Below, piece after piece: positions 44,476-54,697 of a stretch of 64,000 bases of DNA (positions within the stretch are counted from its first letter, which is position 1; every line of letters begins with the position of its first letter). The position numbers and the translations under genes are program-made. A model generated the notes under the pieces. That model ran no database searches and had not been told where the DNA came from. It was given only the letters and a program-made list of their open reading frames with translations. The stretch covers positions 4,652,952 to 4,716,951 of the forward strand of contig JAJEKV010000005.1 in the NCBI GenBank assembly GCA_021234155.1. The letters run 5' to 3'. Source of the DNA: Isoetes taiwanensis. Its lineage: Eukaryota > Streptophyta > Lycopodiopsida > Isoetales > Isoetaceae.

Positions 44476-45061
44476 TAAATTCAAAGTATATGGCCGTCTT
44501 GCTTATGCACTTGTCCCAGAGGAGGAGAGAAAAAAATTGGATGATTGTAGGCTATGATGAATTCTCAAAGGAATATCAACTCTACGATCCTTCAAGGAAA
44601 AGAATCATCACTAGTAAAGATGTATATTTCATTGAAAATAAGCTCTACAAAGAAAGGAAAGCGGATAGCACAAGTAAACAGATAGACAAGAATTCTCATA
44701 GTGAGAAAAAGGTCGTATCTACTGACTTGGATAATGATGAACCAAAGGATGAGCAAGAAATGGTTGCAAATGAAGAAAACAATTCTGAAAATTCAGGATC
44801 TGAAAGTATTATGTACTCTGATGTACTTGAAACAAGGATTGAAAAGCCTCAAAGAAAATCAAGAAAAATAGAGTTGAAAAATTGATGGAAGATGCCGTGG
44901 TTGATGTAGACAATTATAGATGTTCCAGAGAAGGAAAAAGTAGAAGGTTGAACATTGTAGAAGATCCAAAAACTGTTACAATGGCAATTATTGAACCAAA
45001 TGTACCACACAGTTATGAGGAAGCCATTAAAGATGTGAATATTTTAAAATGAAAGCATGCT
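44476..45061 (+). pseudogene. Copia integrase C-terminus and linker
   Basis: Frames give VYGRLAYALVPEEERKKLDD, IVGYDEFSKEYQLYDPSRKR and IITSKDVYFIENKLY, then an acidic linker (44650-44880) and NIVEDPKTVTMAIIEPNVPH + SYEEAIK. All are standard for copia between integrase and RT. Confidence 0.65.
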
Positions 45062-45880
45062 ATGGAAGAAGAATTGAATGCGTTCAAAAGGACTGATACA
45101 TATGAATTAGTAAAGAGGCCAGAAGGAAAAAATATTGTTGCCAACAAATGGATCTTCAAAAATAAGATTGGAGCTGATGGGAAGCCAACAATTTACAAAG
45201 CTACGCTTGTAGAAAAAGGATACTCTCAGAAAAAAGGTTTGGACTATGACAAAACATTCTCTCCCATAGTCAATCTTGCAAGCATCAGGATACTCTTGGC
45301 ATATGCAAATGAAAATGACTTAGAGATCCACCATATGGATGTAAGCACAACGTTTTTGAATGCTAAACTTGAAGAAGAGATATTTATGCAACAAGCAGAA
45401 GGGTTTAAACAGGATACAGGAATGGTTTGGAAATTGAAACGGGCTGTTTATAGGCTCAAACAGTCTCCTAGAGAATGGTATAAGTGTATGGACAGATTTT
45501 TAAGAACACGTGGATTTAAGAAGATTAAAAGTGATGGAAATATATATTTAGTTGAGGACAAACAGAATTTTTGCATCATTGCATTATATGTAGATGACTG
45601 TATTATGGTGACTAATGATATAAAATGTCTAAATGACTGCAAGCAGACTCTCAAGTCTAAATTCAAGATGACAGACCTTAGAGAGCTCAAGAGATTTTTA
45701 GGAATTGAAGTAACAAGAAATAGAAGTGGAAAAAGGTTGTTTACTCAAACAACTATATTCAGAATATCCTTGATAGGTCTGGAATGGGACGTTGTAATAG
45801 TGCTGCAACTCCTCTTATCACAAAACACAAAATCTATGCCAACATGTGCCCTAAAACAGAGTTTGAATTTGCTGAAATGA
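45062..45880 (+). CDS. Copia reverse transcriptase
   Basis: A 272-residue frame: MEEELNAFKRTDTYELVKRP, NKWIFKNKIGADGKPTIYKA, DYDKTFSPIVNLASIRILLA, HMDVSTTFLNAKLEEEIFMQ, VYRLKQSPREWYKCMD, and the catalytic LYVDDCIMVTND (YVDD). It ends with RFLGIEVTRN. Copia normally has 'DV.TAFLNG.L' (here STTFLNA). The start is the first Met; coding continues from upstream. Confidence 0.85.
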   Translation: MEEELNAFKRTDTYELVKRPEGKNIVANKWIFKNKIGADGKPTIYKATLVEKGYSQKKGLDYDKTFSPIVNLASIRILLAYANENDLEIHHMDVSTTFLNAKLEEEIFMQQAEGFKQDTGMVWKLKRAVYRLKQSPREWYKCMDRFLRTRGFKKIKSDGNIYLVEDKQNFCIIALYVDDCIMVTNDIKCLNDCKQTLKSKFKMTDLRELKRFLGIEVTRNRSGKRLFTQTTIFRISLIGLEWDVVIVLQLLLSQNTKSMPTCALKQSLNLLK

Positions 45881-45947
45881 TGGATACTCCATACAGAGAA
45901 TTGCTTGGATGTCTATAGATGTAGCTAACTGTATACATCCTGATATT

Positions 45948-46220
45948 GGGTGGTTTTTTAATTCACATACTCAAAAAAGCATGTGGGCGACACATGTGCT
46001 GCACAGGTGCTGACTGCCCTTCATTGCCCTTCAAACTGCCCTTCATTGCCCTTCCATAGCCCTTCATTGCCCTTCAAAAAATCATGAGTGTTTTCTATTA
46101 TATAAAGGATATAATGACCATATTAGTGATGCAAATCATGATGACATAAATTATTTGGTGAAGGTGCTTATATGTGCTGTGATGGTCAAAAAACTGGGTA
46201 GGTCAATTAAAAAGTTACCC
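45948..46220 (+). mobile_element. 273-bp MITE with GGGT ends and TATT duplication
   Basis: The ends are GGGTGGTTTTTTAATT and, inverted, GGGTAACTTTTTAATT. TATT flanks it on both sides (45944-45947 and 46221-46224). Removing the insert and one TATT joins copia codons for PDI and AFFVSF, as in the conserved RPDIAYAV region. The interior has five or six CTTCATTGCC repeats (about 46018-46075). Superfamily not assigned; the 4-bp duplication is unusual for common MITEs. Confidence 0.8.
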
Positions 46221-46224
46221 TATT

Positions 46225-46806
46225 GCATTTTTTGTCAGTTTTCTTAGCATCTAATAACCCTGGGAAGAGTCATTGGATAGCTGCAAAACAGGTTCTAAGA
46301 TTTCTTAAAGGAACTCAAAATGAAGGTATTTGTTTTTCAAATAATGATATGCAATTGAGGGCCTACTGTGATGCAAACTAGGTTTCAGATCTAGATAAAA
46401 GGAAATCAACATCTGGATTCACATTAATGTTAGCTAGAGGCTCAGTTGCTTGGAAATCTAAAAAGCAAAATTGTGTGGCAATGTCCTCTTCTGAAGCAGA
46501 GTATGCCAAAACAACGCTGGCTGCAAAAGAGATAGTTTTGGCAAGGAGGTTACTCAATGAGTTAGGATTGATTCAAAATCGTCCCATTATATTATTAAGT
46601 GATAGCTTAAGCTGCATAGCTATCACAAAAAAACCAGTAATGCACCAGAGAACCAAGCATATCGAAATCCATATGCACTTCAAGAAAATTATTACAGTTG
46701 AACATGTGAGAACTCAGGAACAGACTGCAGATAGATAAACCAAAGCTCTGCCTCAGATCAAATTTGACAAGCTCAAATATATGCTGGGAATACAAGGAAA
46801 AGGGTA
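46225..46806 (+). pseudogene. Copia RNase H
   Basis: Reads FLASNNPGKSHWIAAKQVLR, FLKGTQNEG, LRAYCDAN, a stop, VSDLDKRKSTSGFTLM, then VAWKSKKQNCVAMSSSEAEY, LLSDSLSCIAITKKPVMHQR and TKHIEIHMHF. The acidic catalytic residues of the SSSEAEY and CDA segments are visible. A stop at 46379-46381 and another near 46736 break it. The 3' LTR starts 85 bp further on, after a purine-rich stretch near 46830. Confidence 0.75.
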
Positions 46807-46890
46807 AGCTCCTATATCAGACAAGAATTATGCATAAAGGAGCAGTGTTATAAATCATGCCATAATATTATAGGCTTAAGGTTCAATAAT

Positions 46891-47244
46891 TGAACCTTTA
46901 AATAGTTCGAAGTTATCCTAAATGGATACTTTATAATTTTAAAGTAGCTATTTCTATGTTTGCTTTTTTAAGGTGGCCTTGATTGTTTGAGCCATCACAG
47001 ATGCAAATCTGGTCGGTTCTGCTAGATCGACGGATGCTTGTGTTCTTAATCTGTGATTAGAGCATGATCAGATATTGAAAGGTGCTAGATCCGATCTAAT
47101 CTTAGGAGCAAGGTTTGAGCATATGACATTGAAATCGTAATCAATAGGTGAACAGTAGCATGGTCAATACCATTGCTATAGTGCTCGGTTCATAGTTGAA
47201 TATTTTGTCTATTCTATCATGTTGAGACAAAATTTAACTAGGCC
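46891..47244 (+). repeat. Copia 3' LTR
   Basis: Partner of the repeat at 39583-39937. Similarity stops sharply at CTAGGCC, which sets the LTR end. Confidence 0.8.
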
Positions 47245-47890
47245 AAAGCAGTACCCAAGCAAGAAGAACCGAGTGCTTAATAGACATAAGGTTCGTGGCA
47301 TAGCAGTACTAGAATCAATCAGCACAAATATCCACTCAAGCATAGCAGTACCTGAGCAAGATCGAGTGTTTAACAAACACAAATATCTCATCAAACTGCC
47401 ATGCTTCCTATTATCTCTGCAGTTTTTGACCAATTATCAATGAATCCATACTAATTCACACAATTCTACTAATCAATGAGAGCCTTTACTATCATCCAAA
47501 TATATAATCTCCAGTCTTATCAACCCCATGAAACTACAAATTAATGAAAATATGTAGTTTCTTGGGGTTGGTCATACTGGCTGGAGGCCATCACAGGATT
47601 CAATGTTTTCGACATTGCATATAAAAAAACATAATAAACTAATGACAGAAAAGTATAGTGCAAAATTGCGCCAGGCGCGAGTTTGTATTCATATTCCAAA
47701 AAAGTATATGTACATTTCTTCTTCTGCAAAATCGCCCGGTAGCGAATTCTTTCTATCTCTACAATATGTCACACGGCCCACTTCATCGGCCCAATCCTAA
47801 AAAGTCCCACGAACCACCCCGATATGACAGGGATCCTCATCTTCCCTGCAATGTCGAGTCTCCAAACCCGTGAGTGTTGTATCGATCCTT
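47245..47890. other. Unassigned DNA with one GCGCCAGGCGCG dyad
   Basis: No gene recognised. A loose repeat with GAGCAAGA/AGCAAGAAG and GTGTTTAA (47255-47390) and one GC-rich dyad (47668-47679) related to the array at 48.3 kb. Confidence 0.4.
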
Positions 47891-48295
47891 GATACTATAA
47901 ATCAAATCCTCGTGACTTATTTGTTGGCATGAGCCTTACTAAGAGCATGAGGAGCCGATATGTCCGAGATGCGATGGAAGTGTTCCCATGGCCCCGATCT
48001 GGACCGTCTAATGAATTCTCCAACTCTCTTTGAACGTTTTGAACAGCACAATCAAGTAATATCTTGTACAGGGTCCAGAGTTGATGGTCGTCCAGGGAAA
48101 GTGTATTTGATCTAGAACCAGCCAGTGTATTTGAACTAGGAACAGCCAGTGTCCATGCATAAGGAAAATCCATGGCACTAGAACGAGAGAAAGTAATTAG
48201 CAAATGATATATTACTCTCCCCATAAAACGATTCTGAACATACATAATTCAAAAACGCCGCCGGTAGCTTTACATTTTCACAGATCTATTTCACA

Positions 48296-48418
48296 CGCGC
48301 CTGGCGCGATTTGTATAGAGCCGTATGAAATTGAAAAGCCAAACTAAAAACGCGCCTGGCGCGCTTTGATTAACCTAGTGGAAAAACGTAACCCAAAAAT
48401 AGAAATGCGCCAAGCGCG
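48296..48418. repeat. Array of CGCGCCTGGCGCG dyads
   Basis: Three sites about 55 bp apart: 48296-48308 and 48351-48363 (both CGCGCCTGGCGCG) and 48407-48418 (GCGCCAAGCGCG). A fourth is at 47668-47679. They stand out in AT-rich DNA, like the array at 9.43 kb but with a different core. Confidence 0.7.
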
Positions 48419-48601
48419 ATTTCTCCCATTCCAGCATATTATTCTAACAAAATGCATAATGCGGAATGCAGAATGCAGAATTCAAAATATAAAGCCAGTT
48501 AGAGCAGATATATAATAATAATACTCCTTGTTTAGTTCAATATTTAGTTCATTGTTTTAGTTCATTATTTAGAGCAGATAGAGGAAGAGCTAGTGAAGAT
48601 C

Positions 48602-48639
48602 TATGATCTATGATCTATGATCATAGATCATAGATCATA
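48602..48639. repeat. 38-bp perfect palindrome built of GATCTAT units
   Basis: Three TATGATC units read into their inverse, centred on GATC at 48619-48622. It holds five GATC sites and could form a cruciform. Confidence 0.85.
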
Positions 48640-48849
48640 CCTTTCTGTTCGAAAGAAAGAGTAGAAAGAAAGGGAAGACCAAGTATATAGAAGACTTGAA
48701 AAAAGATAGCACTGCCGCAATTTGAAAACTACCACCATATGCTAACATTTCACAATCTTGAGCCACCTTATAGACATCTGCATCTTCTCGATGTGTCTTT
48801 TGCCCAACAAAAGATAAAAACAGAGATAAAATATAAAGAAGCATCCTTC

Positions 48850-50042
48850 AGGAAATAGAGATTCTCTGTCTTTATCTCTTGGAACCACGTTAGTGGCTTA
48901 CCTAGAATGTTTAGCAAACTGTCCTAATGCTGCTACAAAAATCCGTCTTTCTATAATCTTTCAAATCCACGAACTACTTCAAGTTTCCCTTCTGGCAACG
49001 AAAATCAGAATTAACAAGGCAAGAGATTAGCAACAGTTTCGGTGGTGAGAAGTGGGGCGGCCCCTATCCCACGTCACTGCCCTAGCCGCTGCCTTGCCGC
49101 TTGTGCCAAGAAAAGCCATCCTTTTTTCTCGCAACCTACGCAAGAGCTATAGATTGGCTTTGCCAAAAGGAATGTAGTCCAGAAAACCATGCATCCTCAC
49201 CCTTTGCAAGCTTTTGCACCCTCATAATTCTAATAAAATAGACTTGCTTCTACATTATTACATACCGCTTAAAGAAAGGAGAGCATATAAGACGCAGTCC
49301 TTGAAGTCTGATTCCTTTTCTAAATGAAGTGTGCCCTGGACATACTTTGGTCATCGGATCCATCCGTCCTATGGTCCAGATCATATGTTGAGGCCTCTGT
49401 ACGCCTCTCATTTCGATTATGATCATTTATGATTGGGACACCTATGATTTTAAAATATGACATAGAAGCTCGCCTAAGGTTTTAGAATATGAAATACAAA
49501 GAATCGAATCTCTACTAAAATAATTTAATATCCTAATAAGAGTGCTTTAACTAATACAACCAACGAGCTAACGTGTAACCCATTTAATTGTTTTAGGGGT
49601 ACGATACGACCTATGGTCTCGGAAATGGTGATTTATGCATCCATATCACATTCCCCTAGAAACCTCTTGTTATTGTGCTACATATTGAAACCTGTTGTTA
49701 TTCGATGAAACAAAGATAGAACCAAATGGCAATCGCAGTTTAAGATTGTCCTTGAAATCCTTGACCATGGATTGTTGTTTTGTATTCTGGCGGGGTCTCC
49801 CTAGAAAAACAAAGAAAGAGATGCCATAGTCGTATGGACACCAAATGAGGCACACCGTATCTAGACCCGTATAAAAACAACTTATACTTATTTGCTGAGT
49901 TGGATCAATAAAACACCTTAGGAAATAAGACACTAGTATTGTGTAAGAAGTGCCTCAGATGCAAGCTTTCCTCAACATCCACTTTTCTCTAAGAAGAAAA
50001 AAAAAGCCTATCAATTTGCTTTGGTCACATAGATATCATAGA
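48850..50042. other. Unassigned DNA
   Basis: No gene recognised. CATTCTAG|GTAAGCC on the minus strand near 48900 looks like a splice donor and may belong to the gene remnant at 47.9-48.8 kb. Confidence 0.35.
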
Positions 50043-50118
50043 TATATGGCTCCAGAGATGTATCGGAGACAATGTTATGATTAATTTGGCTCCAGAGATG
50101 TATCGGAGACAATGTTAT
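50043..50118. repeat. 42-bp tandem duplication
   Basis: TGGCTCCAGAGATGTATCGG + AGACAATGTTATGATT occurs twice, directly before the GATA repeat. Confidence 0.85.
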
Positions 50119-50400
<282 letters not shown>

Positions 50401-50425
50401 GAGTTTTAAATGTCCACGAAAAACC
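50401..50425 (-). mobile_element. LINE-A family 3' terminal stub
   Basis: On the minus strand CGTGGACATTTAAAACTC resembles CGTGGACGATAAAAACTC of LINE-B and directly precedes the TATC-unit repeat. If correct, nearly the whole element was lost by 5' truncation. Only some 20 bases support it. Confidence 0.4.
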
Positions 50426-50434
50426 CAAACTTAA

Positions 50435-50665
50435 ATCCTAAATTATGCCAAAATTTGACCTTAAAAGCTTCTAAGTTTTGACTAAACTTTCTAAGTTTTT
50501 CCACCTATATTTTCATTTGATACGCTAAGGTCGAACGATATGGAGGTTGGTCGTGAAATAAACTTGGCTATATTTTCTTTTCTTTTTACCCGAAGGGCTA
50601 TAGCTTAGCTCATTGTTTTGCCCAGAAAGGCCAGCATTTGGCCATTTCCTTAAGTTTGGCCACTA
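50435..50665. mobile_element. Repeat related (inverse) to 34965-35117
   Basis: TTATGCCAAAATTTGACCTT and AGTTTTGACTAAACTTTC are the inverse of text at 35060-35110. The flank ending GGCCAAACTTAAGG (inverse) may be its other end. No target duplication seen. Confidence 0.4.
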
Positions 50666-51088
50666 ATTCTTTCTCTGCAAGTGATATAACTGGCAAAAGG
50701 ATAGAAGGAAAAATGCACAGAGATATGCTATGAGAGGAAGCTAATCGAGCCGCGTCACAAGGAGGACGAATAACTGAAGCGGCCCCCTACTTGTATACGT
50801 AATGCTTTTAATCACATCCTTTTACAACAAGATTAAGATTGAAAATTGCATTGAAGTATAGTGTTTGCTCGATATGGGAGCTCTCATATTCCCAGGTGAT
50901 CTACTTCATTTTAAAAGGATATGCCATCTGCGTTCATAGAGTAGCAGAAGAAGCATTGTATATGCCATTTTGTTAATTGAATGAAAGGCCCTGACATACA
51001 ACTTTTGAATTTTGCTACACATACACACCCTCCTGGTTTTATACGCCTATAGAGAACAATGTATTTTGCCATGTAGGTATATATATGG

Positions 51089-51530
51089 CCAAGCCCCAAT
51101 AATATCCCCCTCATACTCACACACATGGCTTGGGAAGAACGAAGATATTTCCCTTTGGGAAGAACGAGGAGACATGATCTGCAATGTTGCCAACTGGGAG
51201 TTATTGAAGATGAGTGCCACACTCTTCAAAACTGCCCATCATATGTTATGATGGGTTGGTTACATCCAACCAACACTACACGTGATGTTTGAGATGGGCT
51301 CTGGTGGAGGTACTAGCATCATATCTCCAAGAGATACTGGACATGCGAACTCACTTATGTCCTTCATTACAGTTTATCAGTAAGCCTATTACTGCTAAGG
51401 TTTTTTTTCCTCGAAAACCCTTCAGGGCTATCCCTAGAGATCGGTCGGTTGTCTTCTTTGTTTGGGTCCCATAGGCCTTTGTGGTCTCTGTAGATGGAAA
51501 AGTCCAATTCAATATAAAATAAGGATTGCA
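51089..51530 (+). mobile_element. LINE-C: same 3' family
   Basis: Frames give LGVIEDECHTLQNCPSY near 51190-51245, then a 3' UTR with TTTTCCTCGAAAACCCTTCA (51404-51423), GGGTCCCATAGGCC and a degraded terminus GGTCTCTGTAGATGGAAAAG leading to CAATTCAATA. It is 5'-truncated and older than LINE-A or LINE-B. Confidence 0.65.
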
Positions 51531-51559
51531 ATGCTTTTGGATATAAAACACACATCAAC

Positions 51560-51935
51560 CATGTCATGTCATGACTGGTATAGTAGATGCAATTGCGGCA
51601 GTCAAAGGTTTTGCCAAACAGTGGGGCCAAGAGTCTGCAGCAGCAGGCTCTGCTTTATTGGACACCTTGTATCAGGACCTGCTCTATTCTCAATAGAGAC
51701 TTCTTCTAGGTGTTCATGATCATGATATTTTGGCACAGATCCAAGCATGGGAGGAGGAGCAAATCCAACAGGCAAGGACGAAGGCAGGTCTGCAGTGGTT
51801 TCGTGATGGAGACCGTTGTACAGACTTCTTTTTCCGTGTGGGTTCAAATGAAGAAGGCCCAGCTCCGGCGTGAGAATACAGGCAAGCCGATGCCGATAAT
51901 GCACTGCCCATCCATCCAAAATTGTAAAATCTAGA
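51560..51935 (+). mobile_element. LINE ORF2 fragment between endonuclease and RT
   Basis: VHDHDILAQIQAWEEEQIQQ, then ARTKAGLQWFRDGDRCTDFF (51713-51830). This matches the 'a...ar..W...GDr.t.fF' segment of plant LINEs. It lies in the same orientation as LINE-C but is earlier in the protein, so it is a separate fragment. Confidence 0.55.
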
Positions 51936-51939
51936 ATTT

Positions 51940-53360
51940 TCGAAGGTGTCCACGTTTATTTTTATTTTTAATGCGCTCCTTTTAAACCTTATTTTTAGCA
52001 TCTAAAGTCTTCCAAGTTCCAAGATAGACTTCAAACACACTGCCACGTTAAATTTATTTGTATTAATTTAGGTAATAATTGACGTGCCACGTTCCTAGAG
52101 AAAATGTGTACCCTAGAAAAAATTGTATTGTGTTATTTTATAGGCATTCAATTGCCTTGCCACCTTACAGTACAGGCATTTAAATGTCATGCCACCTCAT
52201 CATGTCATTAATGAGCCCAATTTCATAGCAGTGCCACCTCATGACATTGCATTAAATGCAATCAATATATATTTGAAATATTGTTTTCATGCAAGGGCTG
52301 GAGTAATCTGCACTTCCGTTCAAGAAGAAAAAATTATGTCAACTCTCTGTACTCCTTCTGGAGTTGAATATATATGCCAAATATGCTTCCATCTGCGAAA
52401 AACTGCCTGATCAGCTTTTAGATGAACTCAATCTACCTGTGATTTACAGAAAGCATGCATTCATAATAAGGGGTACGAACGTCTGTGTTCGAATGGTGGC
52501 CAAAAATATCTCTAGTATATTGATCTTTGGAAGCTAATCTAATTCCTAAAGTATATATTTTGGCCCAAATAATAGCGAAAAAACTGTTCTAATGGCAAGT
52601 ATGCAAATAGAAAATGGTAAGAAAAACCCCCCTTTATTGCAGGCACATGTCCCATACTGCAAACAATAATGAATCCCTTGGGGATGAAACCTTCTTGCAA
52701 TGTTGTAGAAGTATACTAGTTAACATTTGATGCCATGCAAAGGAGTCATACTAGCAAATTTAAACCATGTACATTTACCACGTATAAAACATCGTATAAT
52801 TTAAACCATGTACATTTACCATTGTATGGATGAGTAATCACAATAAAACATCATAAACATTTTGTATTTAACATTAATATGTCAACAAACCAAGGAAGAT
52901 AGAGGTGATAAAATATCATTCTACTAAATTTTACATATTATGCATTATTACACATCATCACTCTTATATAATGCATTCTCATTTTCTGTCATCCATATTT
53001 TCTTTGCTGCATTTTCTTTGAAATTGGCTCTTCTGCTGACACGTATTGTGTTCCAGCTTTTTATTTGCACCTCCTTCGACTTGAATAGGGATTACCCTTG
53101 AATCAGCACATGTGTGGATAAACAGTAACTTTGACGTCAGCTTTGCTACTTATTAAACACGTATAAATGACTAATTGATCTACAATAATGGAATATCTAT
53201 TTGCAAAGATAGCGATTCAGATTGCAAGGGCGGATGTGTCTGGCGGACTGAGAGAAAATGTACAACAGTTTTCTTGGAGCACAGAGATTAAGTCTATCTA
53301 ATAAGGATTCTTGTGCGGGCTTTTGCCCGCCGTCATGCTCAACATAACTGATACATTATG
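51940..53360. other. Unassigned AT-rich DNA
   Basis: No gene recognised. Small repeats: AGGCATT.AATG.C.TGCCACC near 52142-52195 and TAATTTAAACCATGTACATT near 52750 and 52797. Confidence 0.35.
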
Positions 53361-53363
53361 GAA

Positions 53364-53498
53364 GGAGAAATTTCACTCATCTTAGAAATTTCTCCAGGAA
53401 ATTTTGAGCAGATCTGGCGAAGCCACTCCGCCGCGAGTAGGGCCGCCAGGTCTGCTCAAAATTTCCTGGAGAAATTTCAACGGTGAGTGAAATTCTCC
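53364..53498. repeat. 135-bp imperfect hairpin
   Basis: Arms of about 56 bp (left starts GGAGAAATTTCACTCATC, right ends GAGTGAAATTCTCC) are inverse with few mismatches around a 24-bp GC-rich loop. AAATTTCTCCAGGAAATTTT is perfectly repeated inverted. Confidence 0.85.
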
Positions 53499-54123
53499 GA
53501 CGAAATTTTAAGCACCTAAAAATTTAGCCCGTTCTTGATTGATTCATGGTTGAAACTCTGATGCAGCCAGATTTAGAGTTCAACAAACTCTGATACAGCC
53601 GGATTTCTTATATAAAAACAAGCAAGCTTTGGCTATGGCTGCCGGAAGAAGCCCCAGTTGTATCCTCTGTTTAAACCGTAACCTAGTTTTGTATGAGAAG
53701 AAAAATGGTCGCCTCTATGCAGTATTTTCGTCTTCATTCTCAATCCTCACATCCTTTTTGCAGTATTTCTGTCTTCAGTCTCAATCCCATGGCTGAAAAC
53801 TTGGGATTCCGGCATTTCTAGCCTTGGCTATGCTGTTTCCAGCCTTGGCTTGGCATTTCCAGCCATGGCTATGATGTTTGCATCCCTGCTCACCGCTAAC
53901 TGTCGCGCTATCGGCATGAAACAGAGATGAAGCAGCGAAAACAGAGATGAAAAAACAGAGATGAAGACAGAGATGAAAAAAACAGAGGTGAAAAAACAGA
54001 GATGAAGAGGCAAACAGAGTTGAAGGCGGCGCCGCTCAAAACCGCCGAGACAATTCAACATAATTTTTCGTCTTAAAAAAACTAGTTGAATTAGGGTGAA
54101 ATTTTTAGGTGCTTAAAATTTCG
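53498..54123. mobile_element. 626-bp segment with 30-bp terminal inverted repeats
   Basis: The left end CGAAATTTTAAGCACCTAAA (53501 on) and the inverse of the right end (54094-54123) agree at about 28 of 30 positions. The interior contains a TATA-like CTTATATAAAAACA (about 53609) and a cluster of AACAGAGATGAAG repeats (53920-54005), but no clear ORF. It could be a MITE or the leader of the recombinase gene. Confidence 0.55.
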
Positions 54124-54245
54124 GAAGGCGAAATTTTTCCAAGCTGGAAATTTCGCCTCGAAATTTCCAGCTGCCGAAATTTCCAGCTCAGAAAAATTCG
54201 CCAACGAAATTTCCAGCTCAGAAAAAATTCGCCAACGAAATTTTC
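54124..54245. repeat. Array of GGCGAAATTTCC-like motifs
   Basis: GGCGAAATTT...AAATTTCGCC forms a small hairpin at 54127-54157. Then GAAATTTCCAGCTCAGAAAA + ATTCGCCAAC is repeated twice (about 54177-54235). Confidence 0.7.
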
Positions 54246-54264
54246 AACACCTTGAAATTTTGTC

Positions 54265-54296
54265 GACGTGGCGCCCACGTGTCATAAGTATAAAAG
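54265..54296 (+). promoter_or_regulatory. Promoter of the recombinase gene (dyad plus TATA box)
   Basis: A perfect dyad ACGTGGCGCCCACGT (about 54266-54280) with two ACGTG cores lies just upstream of TATAAAAG at 54289-54296. A spaced intron in the 5' UTR (CATGCAG|GTGATT at about 54572, CTCGCAG at about 54640) may follow. Confidence 0.5.
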
Positions 54297-54697
54297 AATT
54301 TTTTTTTCTCATTCTCGACCTTCTCTGCCGCGTAACTTTCGATCCGGCATGCTGCCGGAGTTGAAATGTGGCTCTTTTTTGTGGTAGATCCGGTTGTAAT
54401 CGGCATAGCTGCTTGGAGTGCCATAATCTCTTAGGTCAGCGCCTTGAAGCGCCATTTTTTCTTCGTTCTTGCAAGTTTTGGAGGCATTTTCTTGGTTCTT
54501 GCGAGTTTTTGGAGCTTTTTTGGCAATTTTCTTCCATTTCTACCGAGCTAGTGCTGCTGGACTTGCATGCAGGTGATTGTGCCTTTCCATTAGTTAGTCT
54601 TTGAATTTTTTTTCTTTTCTAACGTTTCTTTTCTCGCAGATTCGCCTTTCTGAAGAAATAGTGGAGTAAGATCAGCTATCTTGAAGAAACGGCTGGA

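Larger units (their letters stand above)
39583..47244 (+). mobile_element. Ty1/copia retrotransposon with nested insertions
   Basis: Direct repeats at 39583-39937 and 46891-47244 act as LTRs. Between them gag, protease, integrase, RT and RNase H occur in copia order. Three insertions break it: a composite segment at about 40.0-41.3 kb, a LINE (41961-43496) and a 273-bp MITE (45948-46220). The LTRs begin TGAACCTTTAAAT and end CTAGGCC, not the canonical CA. No 5-bp target duplication is visible. The LTRs are clearly diverged, so the insertion is old. Two integrase catalytic residues are changed. Confidence 0.85.
47895..48844 (-). pseudogene. Unidentified intron-containing gene remnant
   Basis: Two coding-like exons on the minus strand. 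The upstream one (48844-48642) has QKTHREDADVYKVAQDCEML and AYGGSFQIAAVLSFFKS and ends in a good donor (AAAG|GTATGATC). The downstream one (to 47895) has MDFPYAWTLAVPSSNTL, LDDHQLWTLYKILLDCAVQN and VQRELENSLDGPDRGHGN. I recognise no domain. The intron between them contains the CGCGCCTGGCGCG dyads and a GATC palindrome. That is the same layout as the intron of the ParB-methyltransferase gene, and the only reason to think it may be related mobile DNA. Confidence 0.35.

Noticed and set aside
53364-53498. Hairpin as a bacterial-type terminator
   Set aside because: The arms are 56 bp, the context is eukaryotic and there is no T-run. It is more like a foldback repeat.
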